From assembly GCA_009840735.1 (NCBI GenBank), contig VXNF01000036.1, forward strand, positions 1-49,335: a DNA stretch of 49,335 nt, written 5' to 3'. Below are positions 9,338-17,201 of this stretch, in pieces. Both the position numbers and the translations under genes were made by a program. Source of the DNA: Acidimicrobiia bacterium (GTDB taxonomy: Bacteria > Actinomycetota > Acidimicrobiia > Acidimicrobiales > CATQHL01). How positions within the stretch are numbered: the first letter of the stretch is position 1; the number at the start of each line of letters is the position of its first letter. Below the pieces are notes generated by a model. That model made no database searches and was not told the DNA's origin. It saw nothing but the letters and a program-made list of their open reading frames with translations.

Positions 9338-10744
9338 GTGCCGAGCGTGCCCGGCTCAGTCGCCTCCCAACTAGGGGACGCCGCCAGCCGTAGGACCGGC
9401 GCGACCGTCGTCCTCGACCCCAGCGGCCTGTTCGACCAGCAATCTACCGGCGCACTCAGTGAAGACTGCGAGATCATACGAGTATCGGATTGGGGTGAGC
9501 TTCGCTGCGCATGGGACCTCGTCGTGCGCCGACGGCCCGAATCGCCTCACCGCCTGGTGGTGGTCCATGCCCCCGAGTTCGCGACTCCGACCGACCTTCC
9601 GTGGGACATCCAGCATGAGGCTGCCGACGTCATACGACTGCGCAGGCCCGTTGGTGTCGCCGGCCGATCCGCGCCGGGGGCGGTCGACGCCGACCCGGAG
9701 CAGTTGCTCACGGGCCTGCTCACCGCCCAACCCCCGGTGCCGGACGACCTCGCAGGCTGGTTCGAGACTGCCTCGTGGTGGGGCCAGGTTCGAGCCACCA
9801 TCGCCGCCCAGCCGACCCCGCCGCCCGGCACCGAGGCGGCCTGGCAAGTCTGGACACGGCTCGACGACCGCTTCCGGACCTGGCTGCGCAACTCCTACGG
9901 CTCGTCGCTGCTCTCCTCAACGCCCCACGTCGCGCTCCACCGCGTCGCCCCTCACCTCGCACGGCGCCTCGACGACGGAGCCAAGATCCTCCTCGTCGTG
10001 ATCGACGGCCTCGGCTTCGCCCAATGGCACCCATTGCACGGGGCCGCCGGGCTCACCGTCCACGACGCCGGCGCCGCCCTCGCGATGATCCCCACCCTCA
10101 CCAGCATCTCCCGCCAGGCCATCTTCGCCGGAGCGCTGCCCCGTGACTTCGCCGCGACCCTCCGAACGACGACCGCCGAGGAGCGCCTCTGGCGGCGCTT
10201 CTGGATGGCTCGAGGACTCCCCGACCGGGACATCTCCTACACCAAGACCCTCGGCCACGACGCCGAGCAGCTCCCGGCCGTGCGGGGACGCGCCGCCGCG
10301 ATCGTTGTCAACGCCGTGGACGACATCCTCCACGGCGCCGAAGTGCTCGCAGACCGCCAGGTCGCCGCCGGCGTCGACCTCTGGGCCCGCACCGGCTTCC
10401 TCACGAACCTCATCGGCGCAGCCACCGCCGACGGCTACGAGACCTGGATCACCTCCGACCACGGCAACCTCCCCACCACCGCTACAGCGGTCCTCCGCGA
10501 AGGCCAGACCGTCGAACAGACCGGCATCCGCGTTCGCGTCTACCCCAACGCCACGCTGCGCGCCCAAGCTGCCGACCACGGCGAAATCTGGGACCCGCCC
10601 TGCCTGCCCACCATCGCCGACGCGGCCTATCACCCCCTCTTCGCCCCCGGCCGCACCGGCTACCACACCGGCCCCAACCGCGTCAGCCACGGCGGCATCT
10701 CCCTCGACGAGGTAATCGTCCCCGTCGCTCAGGTATCCGCATGA
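9338..10744 (+). CDS. pglZ: PglZ-domain (alkaline-phosphatase fold) BREX protein
   Basis: Protein of 468 residues whose central and C-terminal part carries the PglZ pattern: a metal-site strand LLVVIDGLGF near residue 218 and a TSDHG motif near residue 372, as in the alkaline-phosphatase superfamily. PglZ is the hallmark protein of BREX and Pgl systems and is needed for methylation and phage exclusion. GTG 9338 is chosen because GGAGG lies 7 bases upstream; an in-frame TTG at 9296 would add 14 residues but lacks this. Its stop overlaps the next ATG (ATGA at 10741), indicating translational coupling to the BrxA-like gene. Confidence 0.85.
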   Translation: MPSVPGSVASQLGDAASRRTGATVVLDPSGLFDQQSTGALSEDCEIIRVSDWGELRCAWDLVVRRRPESPHRLVVVHAPEFATPTDLPWDIQHEAADVIRLRRPVGVAGRSAPGAVDADPEQLLTGLLTAQPPVPDDLAGWFETASWWGQVRATIAAQPTPPPGTEAAWQVWTRLDDRFRTWLRNSYGSSLLSSTPHVALHRVAPHLARRLDDGAKILLVVIDGLGFAQWHPLHGAAGLTVHDAGAALAMIPTLTSISRQAIFAGALPRDFAATLRTTTAEERLWRRFWMARGLPDRDISYTKTLGHDAEQLPAVRGRAAAIVVNAVDDILHGAEVLADRQVAAGVDLWARTGFLTNLIGAATADGYETWITSDHGNLPTTATAVLREGQTVEQTGIRVRVYPNATLRAQAADHGEIWDPPCLPTIADAAYHPLFAPGRTGYHTGPNRVSHGGISLDEVIVPVAQVSA

Positions 10745-11466
10745 GTCCCCGAGCGCCCGATCCCGGCTCCCCCCGCCCTCTCGACCGCGCACTGAGCCTG
10801 CCCCTGCTCGAGACCGCCTACCGGATCGCCGCCCTGGGCCTCAGCCCCGAGCAGCAATCGCAGCAGCTCACAATCGCCCTCCGGGAACACACCACCGACG
10901 CCGACGCCAAGACCCGCCTGAAGAAAATCGTCTCGCGCATCTGGACCAACCCCCCTGAGCCGGCTGCGGAGATGATCCGTTGGGCCATCGACCACCCCGA
11001 GCACTTCCCCGACCGGCGCCCCATGCACACCGGCGCCCTCCTCGCCACGGTTCCGTTCGTCGGAACCGCCCTCGCCCACCTCGGCCGCTCGTTCGCCCAC
11101 GACCAGATCCTCACCGTCCCCGGTCTCCGCCGCCGCCTCGTCGCCCGCTGGGGCGACACCTCCACCGTCCGCGAAGCAGTCGGCAAGACCGTCACCACCC
11201 TCCGCCGCCTCGAAATCGTCGCCGGCGGAGGCCCAACCCCCATCACCCGCCAATCCGCCCTCACCGTCACGCCCCTCGCCGCCGCCTGGCTAGTCCACGC
11301 CCTCCTCCTCCATCGCCAAGCCACCTCCATCGACACCCGCGACGCCGCCGGCGCGCCCGAACTCTTCTGGGTCGCCCCCACCATCCCCGACCCCAGCTAC
11401 CCCCATCTCGAACAACACACCGAAGCCGCCAACCGCCGTATCTGGGCCCGCCATCGGGAGGACTGA
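10741..11466 (+). CDS. brxA: BrxA-like (DUF1819-type) BREX protein
   Basis: A 241-residue basic protein starting within the pglZ stop (ATGA overlap). It has an N-terminal helical segment with an ARxR-type spacing (AKTRLKKIVSRIW near residue 60), a central block GALLATVPFVGTALAHLGR, and then a winged-helix-like segment (RRLVARWGDTSTVREAVGKT...LRRLEIV). BrxA is a small DNA-binding protein that closes many BREX operons, and the position as the last gene after pglZ is the one expected for type 3. Identification is by position, size and general pattern, not by a diagnostic motif, so confidence is moderate. Confidence 0.62.
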   Translation: MSPRAPDPGSPRPLDRALSLPLLETAYRIAALGLSPEQQSQQLTIALREHTTDADAKTRLKKIVSRIWTNPPEPAAEMIRWAIDHPEHFPDRRPMHTGALLATVPFVGTALAHLGRSFAHDQILTVPGLRRRLVARWGDTSTVREAVGKTVTTLRRLEIVAGGGPTPITRQSALTVTPLAAAWLVHALLLHRQATSIDTRDAAGAPELFWVAPTIPDPSYPHLEQHTEAANRRIWARHRED

Positions 11467-11570
11467 ACCTCCTGCCTGACCGTAGCGGCCCGACCCGGCC
11501 GTATGATTGTTCCTACGAAGAAAAACTGACCTCGATTCGCCAACTCGTGACGGCTCGGAATGGACACGCT

Positions 11571-11690
11571 ATGGACTCTCGTGATTGGAATCGCCCGCAA
11601 GACGGCGACTTAGCGCTGGCGAAGCTATGTCAGTCAGAAACATCAGAGGGTAATCCAGAGTTAACGATTGCGTCCGGCGCGATACTATGA
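11571..11690 (+). CDS. Possible 39-residue small protein coupled to the next gene
   Basis: A short ORF starts at ATG 11571 (MDSRDWNRPQ...) and ends at TGA 11688-11690, overlapping the ATG of the following gene as ATGA. An in-frame GTG at 11547 would make it longer. The stop-start overlap is the main reason to take it seriously, since it is the usual sign of translational coupling. There is no good ribosome site and no known domain. It could be a leader peptide, a small antitoxin-like partner, or chance. Confidence 0.3.
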   Translation: MDSRDWNRPQDGDLALAKLCQSETSEGNPELTIASGAIL

Positions 11691-12583
11691 CTCCCGAAGG
11701 AGAGGGCTATCACGCACTCGCCGCGAGTACAAGGCCGGTCCGATTGCATGGCGATAGTCATCTGACAAGGTTCTCGAAACAGGCACTTAACAGCATCGTT
11801 GGCCAGATCGCAGATAACTGTGTCTGGATCAATTACGAGCATCTCACATTCTTGCCACCTCTTGGTCGGTTGACACGAGGTGACATACATGAGACTGAAG
11901 ACGGTGAAGCAGATCTACATGTCTTTGGACGTTCGATACCACTGTACGTAATCGAGAATGAGCCACGATTGATCGGTACTCTGTCGACGCTCCAAACATC
12001 TGATTGCCCAGCCCTTTCGGTCACAACGGCATTCTCTCGCCGCAACTTTTCGCGAGATATCGCTACAGAAATCTCGCAAGATTCTGATGTTAAGGCTACA
12101 CCTCTTGAGCGCCATGCGGCCCTTCCGCCTCTTGAGTACGTCCTAACTATTCTGGTCGTCTGGGGAGCAATGCGCTTCGTTGGCTCTTTCCTGGATGAAC
12201 TTGGCAAAGCGGTAGGTCAGTCTTTCGCTACTAAGCTCTCTTCATGGTCGAAGCGAAGTAGGGAGCCGGAACGAACCGTCATCTTCGCGCTAAGCTTTGA
12301 GCTTCCCGCTGGTGGATCTCTTGACGGATTCATACTCGCACCGGCGGCCGAACTCGAGTCGGCCATCGATTCAGCCTTGTCCGCATCTGAGCAACTTGCT
12401 GAGATCGCTGGCGTTCAGAATGAATTCTGCATTTTTCCAGATATAAAACGGGCAGTATTCTTTCTCCACGGTTCCGTGTGGAGGCTGGGCTGGTGGACGG
12501 ACGGGGAACGGACAATCCTCACAGAATGGTTTAGAGAAAACCCGCCAGACATTACAGGGATCCTCGGCAATTCAGAGTCTTGA
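11687..12583 (+). CDS. Unknown protein with one predicted membrane segment, AT-rich
   Basis: A 298-residue protein that I do not recognise. It has a soluble N-terminal part, a single hydrophobic segment at about 151-169 (YVLTILVVWGAMRFVGSFL), a basic stretch (SSWSKRSREPERT) and a C-terminal domain of mixed strands and helices ending in WRLGWWTDGERT. The coding DNA is much less GC-rich than the BREX genes; a hand count of line 12001-12060 gives 32 G+C of 60. This suggests recent transfer. It follows the BREX operon in the same direction and may be an accessory defence effector with a membrane anchor, but nothing in its sequence proves that. Confidence 0.7.
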   Translation: MTPEGEGYHALAASTRPVRLHGDSHLTRFSKQALNSIVGQIADNCVWINYEHLTFLPPLGRLTRGDIHETEDGEADLHVFGRSIPLYVIENEPRLIGTLSTLQTSDCPALSVTTAFSRRNFSRDIATEISQDSDVKATPLERHAALPPLEYVLTILVVWGAMRFVGSFLDELGKAVGQSFATKLSSWSKRSREPERTVIFALSFELPAGGSLDGFILAPAAELESAIDSALSASEQLAEIAGVQNEFCIFPDIKRAVFFLHGSVWRLGWWTDGERTILTEWFRENPPDITGILGNSES

Positions 12584-12881
12584 GATCCCGAGGGAGAACG
12601 CACCGATAGCAAACCAAGAGCGCGTCTTGGGCCAGCAGGCGTCAGGGTGTCGGACTGAGTTGCGTACGGTGATTGCCGGACGAGACGCGACACAGGACGC
12701 CGCGAGCGTGGGTAATCAGGCACCGCAACTTCGAAATTGAATGTGGTCGTTTTCAGACTCTACGCGGAGAATCCGTTAGCAAGCATGTGGCATGCATCGG
12801 TCAGCGTCGTCGGCTCAGTTGCTCGGGAGTCACGTCTCGTCGAGTCCGGAGACTGTCCGGGCTGTCAGCGAGCGGCGTCTC
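12584..12881. other. Intergenic region between convergent AT-rich genes
   Basis: About 298 bases between the 3' ends of two convergent genes. Short ORFs here lack ribosome sites and recognisable sequence. No clear hairpin with a T tract was found. I see nothing that can be named. Confidence 0.4.
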
Positions 12882-14309
12882 CTACGATGAGTTCCTCTGT
12901 GGAAGACGAGCTATCAGTCGCTTGAGAGACGAGTCCTTCGATAGGTCACTGGGTCTGCCGGAGAATGATCGGAGTTCCTCCATTACCGCTCTCGCTGCGG
13001 GCCGTGTAAGCTTTGGCTCAAGGAGATCAAGCAACTCGGCATACTTTGCTTGCGCGGATTCCCAACGTAGCTTGCTCGCAATTGTCGGGTGAAAGAGCAT
13101 TAGAAGCGCTTGCTCAGACTCGGCTGGATCAAGTCTAGAGAGCATCTTGACATAGTGGGGATCCGCTGCCCATGCTACACCATTGCCGTTCGTGAGAAAC
13201 GCTTCAACCAATGCAGTGACATACGGGATCTTGACGGAATTCGGGACAGGTTCTCCCGTGAGAATCAGGAGGCGTCGTGCTAGAGTCGGCTCAGTGTAGA
13301 AGTTGTTGTAGCCACGATGCGCGAGGAGGAGCTCATCAATAGCCGTGGAGATTTCGGCCACGCGGACCTGCTCAGGAAGATAAGCGGCTCCTTCGACGAC
13401 GTCGAGTAACTCGCGTGCCCGCTCACTGCGATCCGTATCGCCGTTTGCGACGTACTTTCCATACTTGATGCCAAAGTCGTGTCGCTTAGTCTCGGTGACG
13501 TGTATCCAAAGATGGGGCATTAGCAATCTCACGCCGTCACGTGCTGGTTCGTTCGTTTCAGGTGCGACATATAAACCGAAGAATCCTGCAGCGAGATTAT
13601 CGGCTTGGTCGGGCTGTAGGTCACTGAAGAATTCTGCTATGACGTTAGAGCTATCAGCCGTCACTAGTCCGTTTCGTACGTTCTCGAGGAGGCGCCTAGT
13701 TTCAGCAACGACCCTAGACTCCGGAAGAGTGATGACCTCCTTTATGCATGTTTCTATCCACCCGAGCAACTGGTAGGCGTTGATCTCGTTCTGATTCGGG
13801 TGGGCGGCACTCGCGTAGTTTCTCATGTAGCGGATCAGATCGAGTTGCTGGTATCCGATCTCGGAGATCAATCCGATCTCGTATGATGCGCGAATTAGGT
13901 CTTGATCGGGGAGTTGAGGCAGATCGGTCTCCGACTTGAATGCCTTGCGGCGTTCCGGGGATGACACTGCGATGTCGAAAAAGTAGGCAAGATCATATTG
14001 GGCGATTCTTCGACGGAGTTCGCCGACTGTTTCATCCCACAAATAGTTCAGTGCTGCATCAAAGAGTCCTGCTGAAACCGCAGCGAGCATCTTTGACAGA
14101 TACATCGATCGGGAGCGCTTCTCTGCGTCTAGGAGGTCGATAGCACCCTGATAGTTCTGAAGCACTCGCGCGCGCTGGTCCATCTCGACGAGGACATCTT
14201 TGGAGGGCAGACCGACGCTGCTGAGAGCATCAAGCATTGCAGACTCGAACCCTTCAAGACGTTCGAGTTGGTTACTTCCTGAATTGTCGACGGGCGCAAG
14301 GTCGGACAT
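12882..14309 (-). CDS. HEPN-motif-containing unknown protein in defence island
   Basis: A 475-residue, mostly helical protein. At residues 163-170 it has R-N-Y-A-S-A-A-H followed by PN, an R-x6-H motif embedded in an LIRYMRN...AAHPN context as in HEPN ribonuclease/abortive-infection domains. Upstream is a conserved-looking block around residues 70-110 (SKMLAAVSAGLFDAALNYLW ... YDLAYFFDIAV). I recall related proteins as widespread but uncharacterised. It is AT-richer than the flanks and faces the BREX operon. RNase activity is inferred only from the motif and from the defence-island position. The ATG at 14309 begins MSDLAPVDNS; no alternative start is obvious. Confidence 0.72.
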   Translation of the reverse strand: MSDLAPVDNSGSNQLERLEGFESAMLDALSSVGLPSKDVLVEMDQRARVLQNYQGAIDLLDAEKRSRSMYLSKMLAAVSAGLFDAALNYLWDETVGELRRRIAQYDLAYFFDIAVSSPERRKAFKSETDLPQLPDQDLIRASYEIGLISEIGYQQLDLIRYMRNYASAAHPNQNEINAYQLLGWIETCIKEVITLPESRVVAETRRLLENVRNGLVTADSSNVIAEFFSDLQPDQADNLAAGFFGLYVAPETNEPARDGVRLLMPHLWIHVTETKRHDFGIKYGKYVANGDTDRSERARELLDVVEGAAYLPEQVRVAEISTAIDELLLAHRGYNNFYTEPTLARRLLILTGEPVPNSVKIPYVTALVEAFLTNGNGVAWAADPHYVKMLSRLDPAESEQALLMLFHPTIASKLRWESAQAKYAELLDLLEPKLTRPAARAVMEELRSFSGRPSDLSKDSSLKRLIARLPQRNSS

Positions 14310-14366
14310 GACGACATTCTACTGAACGGGTCCTCGGGAACCCCCGCTTGGATAAGGCGTCGAATG

Positions 14367-14561
14367 TCACGGGGAGATGGCGGGTCCAGCGCGGGTGCAA
14401 CGCTGGGAGACCAGGAAGGTGCTGCTGGGCAGTGCTGCGGTGGAGCACAGCAGCCGGCCCGCCGCCTCGGACGGGTGGTTGTCGGAGGCCTCGCAGGCGA
14501 CGAGGACCATGTTGGCGACACGATCGGATCCGCCGGGGCTGATGACGAGCTGCGCGCCGCC
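14367..14561 (-). pseudogene. Coding-like gene remnant (3' fragment)
   Basis: An open frame of about 64 codons ending at TGA 14369-14367 shows strong G/C bias in third positions. It contains a plausible protein stretch around ATG 14510 (MVLVACEASDNHPSE...). No upstream start or ribosome site is present in the frame, which is closed by a stop at 14564. It looks like the tail of a gene left behind by rearrangement. The protein family is not recognised. Confidence 0.3.
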
Positions 14562-14565
14562 TCAG

Positions 14566-15198
14566 CTAGCTGTTCTCTGTGTCGAGTCCGAACGCCGACT
14601 CGACGGTCTGGATTGTGTGGGTGTCGCGCAGCTTGCAGGCGGTGACCTGCGAGGCGAAGAGTCCCTTCTCCCAGAAGGCCTGGTTGACGGGCCGCGCGGC
14701 CAGCCACTCCACCGGCACGACCATCTCGGTCACCTGCGAGTCTTCCGAGGCTGCGTCCTGCTTCCACGCCGCGCTCACATCTGGCTGATCGAGGAGCGGT
14801 TGAGGTCGACCTTCGATTTCGACCTCGGCATCTCGTGCGGGGATCACCTTGCCGGTGACCCGGCCGATGCCCACGTAGCCGGCTCCGCTCACATAGGCGA
14901 ACACCCGATGTCCCGGTTCGAGGTTGCGCAGCGGCTTCCAGTACCACGATCCGCCGCCCGCGTTGAGGAAGCCGTACTTGTGGGCGATCGGCCAGCGGGG
15001 ATCGCCCGGCTCGGCCCGACCGAGGATCACGTAGAAGTCCCGGCCGTTCCACGGGCGAAGCTTGCGGCGCGACGGTCGAGCCGCCTTGTCCTCGACCTGT
15101 TGGGGATCGAGTAGCCACGTCCGAGCCAGGTACTCGTGACCGCCGTCGGCGAAGTGGCCGAAGAAGACGGCGTCGATCGGTGATGCCTGACTCAGCCG
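14566..15198 (-). pseudogene. 5'-truncated nuclease-associated PUA/EVE-like domain gene
   Basis: The frame encodes IDAVFFGHFADGGHEYLARTWL near 15185, then WNGRDFYV, then a block with KYGFLNAGGGSWYW, LEPGHRVFAYV and GYVGIGRVTG, ending FGLDTENS. This C-terminal arrangement is familiar from nuclease-like proteins whose N-terminal domain carries a DPSTERI-type segment, as I recall the family. Here that N-terminal domain is absent: reading upstream, the frame runs straight into the stop codon of the acyl-CoA dehydrogenase (15214-15216). No ATG or GTG lies near the 5' end; the first plausible start, at 15030, is internal to the domain. I read it as a truncated remnant at the island boundary. Confidence 0.6.
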
Positions 15199-15213
15199 GT
15201 CTTCGCGACCCGG

Positions 15214-16371
15214 TCAGGTGCGCTGGTTGAAGCGGCGGTTCAGGTATTCCGAGACGATCCGCACCTTCTGGATGGTGGGCGTGCCGCCGGCGATGGCCCA
15301 GCCGTGGGAGTCGCGCAGGCGCCGCTCGATGCCGTACTCCTCGCTGTAGCCGTAGCCGCCGTGCAACTGCACGGCCACGTCGGCCACCTTCTTGGCCATC
15401 TCGTTGGCGAAGCACTTGGCCATGGACGCCTCGAGGGTGCGGGGAGCGCCGCGGCCCGCCCGCGCCGCCGCACGGTAGATCAACAGCCGGGCCGCTTCGA
15501 CCTGCAGGATGATCTCCGCGAGCGCGGTCTGCACCGTCTGGAACTCCACGATCTCCTTGCCGAACTGCCGGCGCTCGGTGACGTACGCGGCACAGAGATC
15601 CAGGCATGCCTGTCCGATGGCCAGGCTCATCGTGGCGTTGCCGAGCCGTTCGATCGAGAACGCCGTGAAGAGGCGCCCGAAGCCGCCGGCGTCGATGATG
15701 AGGTTCTCCGCCGGCACGGCCACGTCGTCGAAGAACATGTCCGCCGAGGGGATGCCTCGGAAGCCCATGAGGCGCTCCTGGGGGCCGTACGTGAGCCCAT
15801 CGGAGTCTCGGTCCACGACCAGCGCCCCGATGGCGCGGGCGCCGCGCTCGTCGTTCAGGCGCACGTACACCAGGTACTGCTCGGCGTGTCCCGCCCCCGA
15901 GCACCAGCGCTTCATGCCGTTGATCACGTAGTGGTCTCCCTGCCGCACCGCAGCAGCGGTCATGTCGGTGGCCGCCGAGCCGGCGTCGGGCTCGGAGATG
16001 CTGATCGCCATCGTCACCTCGCCGGCGGCGACGGGCGACAGCAGGCGCTGCTTCTGTTCGGGCGTGCCGAACAGGTCGATGACCCGTGCCGGCCCGGTGT
16101 TGGCCTCGAACACCCCGAACGCCGCCGTCGGTGCCGCCTTGGCCAGCTCCTCGATCACGATGAGGGAGTCCAGCAGGTCGGCCCCTCCGCCGCCGTACTC
16201 CGGCGGCAGGCCCATGCCCATGTATCCCAACTCGGCCAGGCGGCGCCGCTCGGCGTCGGGGAACGGCGTGCGCTCGGCGTCCCACGCGGCGGCCTGCGGC
16301 GCGTACAGCTCCGCAGCGAGGGCGGCGACGGTCTCCCGCAGCGCCTCCTGTTCGGGCGTCAGGTCGATCAC
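15214..16371 (-). CDS. Acyl-CoA dehydrogenase, branched-chain-like
   Basis: FAD-dependent acyl-CoA dehydrogenase of 385 residues, the usual family length. It introduces a 2,3-double bond in an acyl-CoA. The flavin/substrate motif MAISISEPDAGS lies near 121-132, and RRQFGKEI and QLHGGYGY follow in the C-terminal helical domain. The common catalytic Glu in the YEGT motif is missing (AGGTPT instead). A Glu is present at position 241 in SIERL, the position used by isovaleryl-CoA dehydrogenase, so a branched substrate is plausible. GTG 16371 overlaps the upstream gene's TGA (GTGA), showing coupling; longer starts would run through that gene. It is the last gene of the mutase/P450 operon. Confidence 0.88.
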   Translation of the reverse strand: MIDLTPEQEALRETVAALAAELYAPQAAAWDAERTPFPDAERRRLAELGYMGMGLPPEYGGGGADLLDSLIVIEELAKAAPTAAFGVFEANTGPARVIDLFGTPEQKQRLLSPVAAGEVTMAISISEPDAGSAATDMTAAAVRQGDHYVINGMKRWCSGAGHAEQYLVYVRLNDERGARAIGALVVDRDSDGLTYGPQERLMGFRGIPSADMFFDDVAVPAENLIIDAGGFGRLFTAFSIERLGNATMSLAIGQACLDLCAAYVTERRQFGKEIVEFQTVQTALAEIILQVEAARLLIYRAAARAGRGAPRTLEASMAKCFANEMAKKVADVAVQLHGGYGYSEEYGIERRLRDSHGWAIAGGTPTIQKVRIVSEYLNRRFNQRT

Positions 16372-17102
16372 GCCGGAACGGTCCGGTACAGGTTCCACAT
16401 GTCGTAGAACAGGCGGCCCGTCTCGAGGGTGCAGTGGTACACGGCGTCGCGCTGGGCGGGCGTGCGGGCGTATTCCGAGACGATCTCGATGCCCTCGTCG
16501 CCGTGCTCGGCGTCGGCCAGGATGTGCATCGTCCAAAAGATCAGGTCCTCGTCGCTCATGGCGTAGTTCTGCTTCTGCGCGGCCACGATGCGGGTGAAAG
16601 TGTCGGGCACGAAGGACTCCAGCCCGATGCCGATGGCGGCGAGTGGCACGCACCAGTCGCGGCACAGGCCCATGAACTCGAAGTACTCCGTGAGCCGCCG
16701 CCCCGCGGGCAGCTGCTCGGCGCGGCGCATGGCCTTGGTGTCGCCGCCGAGGGCCGCGCCCCAGTCCAGCAGCAGCTCGGGATGGGCCTTGGTGCCGGTC
16801 TCGATGCCCATGGTCTCCTCGGCCAGATTCTTGACCAGCGTGGTGCGCACGTTCTCGTGGGGGCAGTTCACGTAGATGGCCCCGATCCAGGGAAGCATGC
16901 GGGAGATGTGCAGGTAGAACTGCTCGCAGAACAGGATCAGCTGCGGGACGGTGATGCTGCCATCCTCCATGGCGCCCACGACGGGGTGGTCGGCCATGCC
17001 GCAGCCGGGCTTGTTGAGCTCGTCGCGGAGGCGCCCCACGAACTCCGCCGGGGTCATGGCCGCGAGTTCCTCTGTGCTGGGTGCGATTGTCGCAAGGCTC
17101 AT
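16368..17102 (-). CDS. Haem-oxygenase-like diiron oxidase/oxygenase (TenA/PqqC-like fold)
   Basis: A 244-residue all-helical protein of the iron-containing redox enzyme (HDO) type. Candidate metal ligands are E60 (CEQFYLH), the EE pair at 95-96, H107, E162 and an H193-x3-D197-x2-H200 motif (HILADAEH), the HxxxDxxH signature of this superfamily. Members use a diiron cofactor for oxidative C-C or C-N cleavage or N-oxygenation. ATG 17102 has GGAGGA 8 bases upstream. Its stop overlaps the dehydrogenase start. Within this operon it may carry out an unusual oxidative step, but the substrate cannot be read from sequence. A non-metal TenA-like role is less likely given the ligand set. Confidence 0.75.
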   Translation of the reverse strand: MSLATIAPSTEELAAMTPAEFVGRLRDELNKPGCGMADHPVVGAMEDGSITVPQLILFCEQFYLHISRMLPWIGAIYVNCPHENVRTTLVKNLAEETMGIETGTKAHPELLLDWGAALGGDTKAMRRAEQLPAGRRLTEYFEFMGLCRDWCVPLAAIGIGLESFVPDTFTRIVAAQKQNYAMSDEDLIFWTMHILADAEHGDEGIEIVSEYARTPAQRDAVYHCTLETGRLFYDMWNLYRTVPA

Positions 17103-17201
17103 CGGGTCGTCCTCCGTGTGTTGGTGCTCTTGGGGGTCGTCGGATCGGGTGTCGCAGTGGGGGATCGTTGCTGTGGCGCCGGGTCGGTCGGGGTCTGCGC
17201 C

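Noticed and set aside
7555-9477. Minus-strand ORF of 640 codons opposite the helicase
   Set aside because: Antisense shadow; the plus strand carries all helicase motifs.
12737-12925. 62-codon plus-strand ORF between the convergent AT-rich genes
   Set aside because: No ribosome site, overlaps the 3' end of the HEPN-motif gene, and composition is not protein-like.
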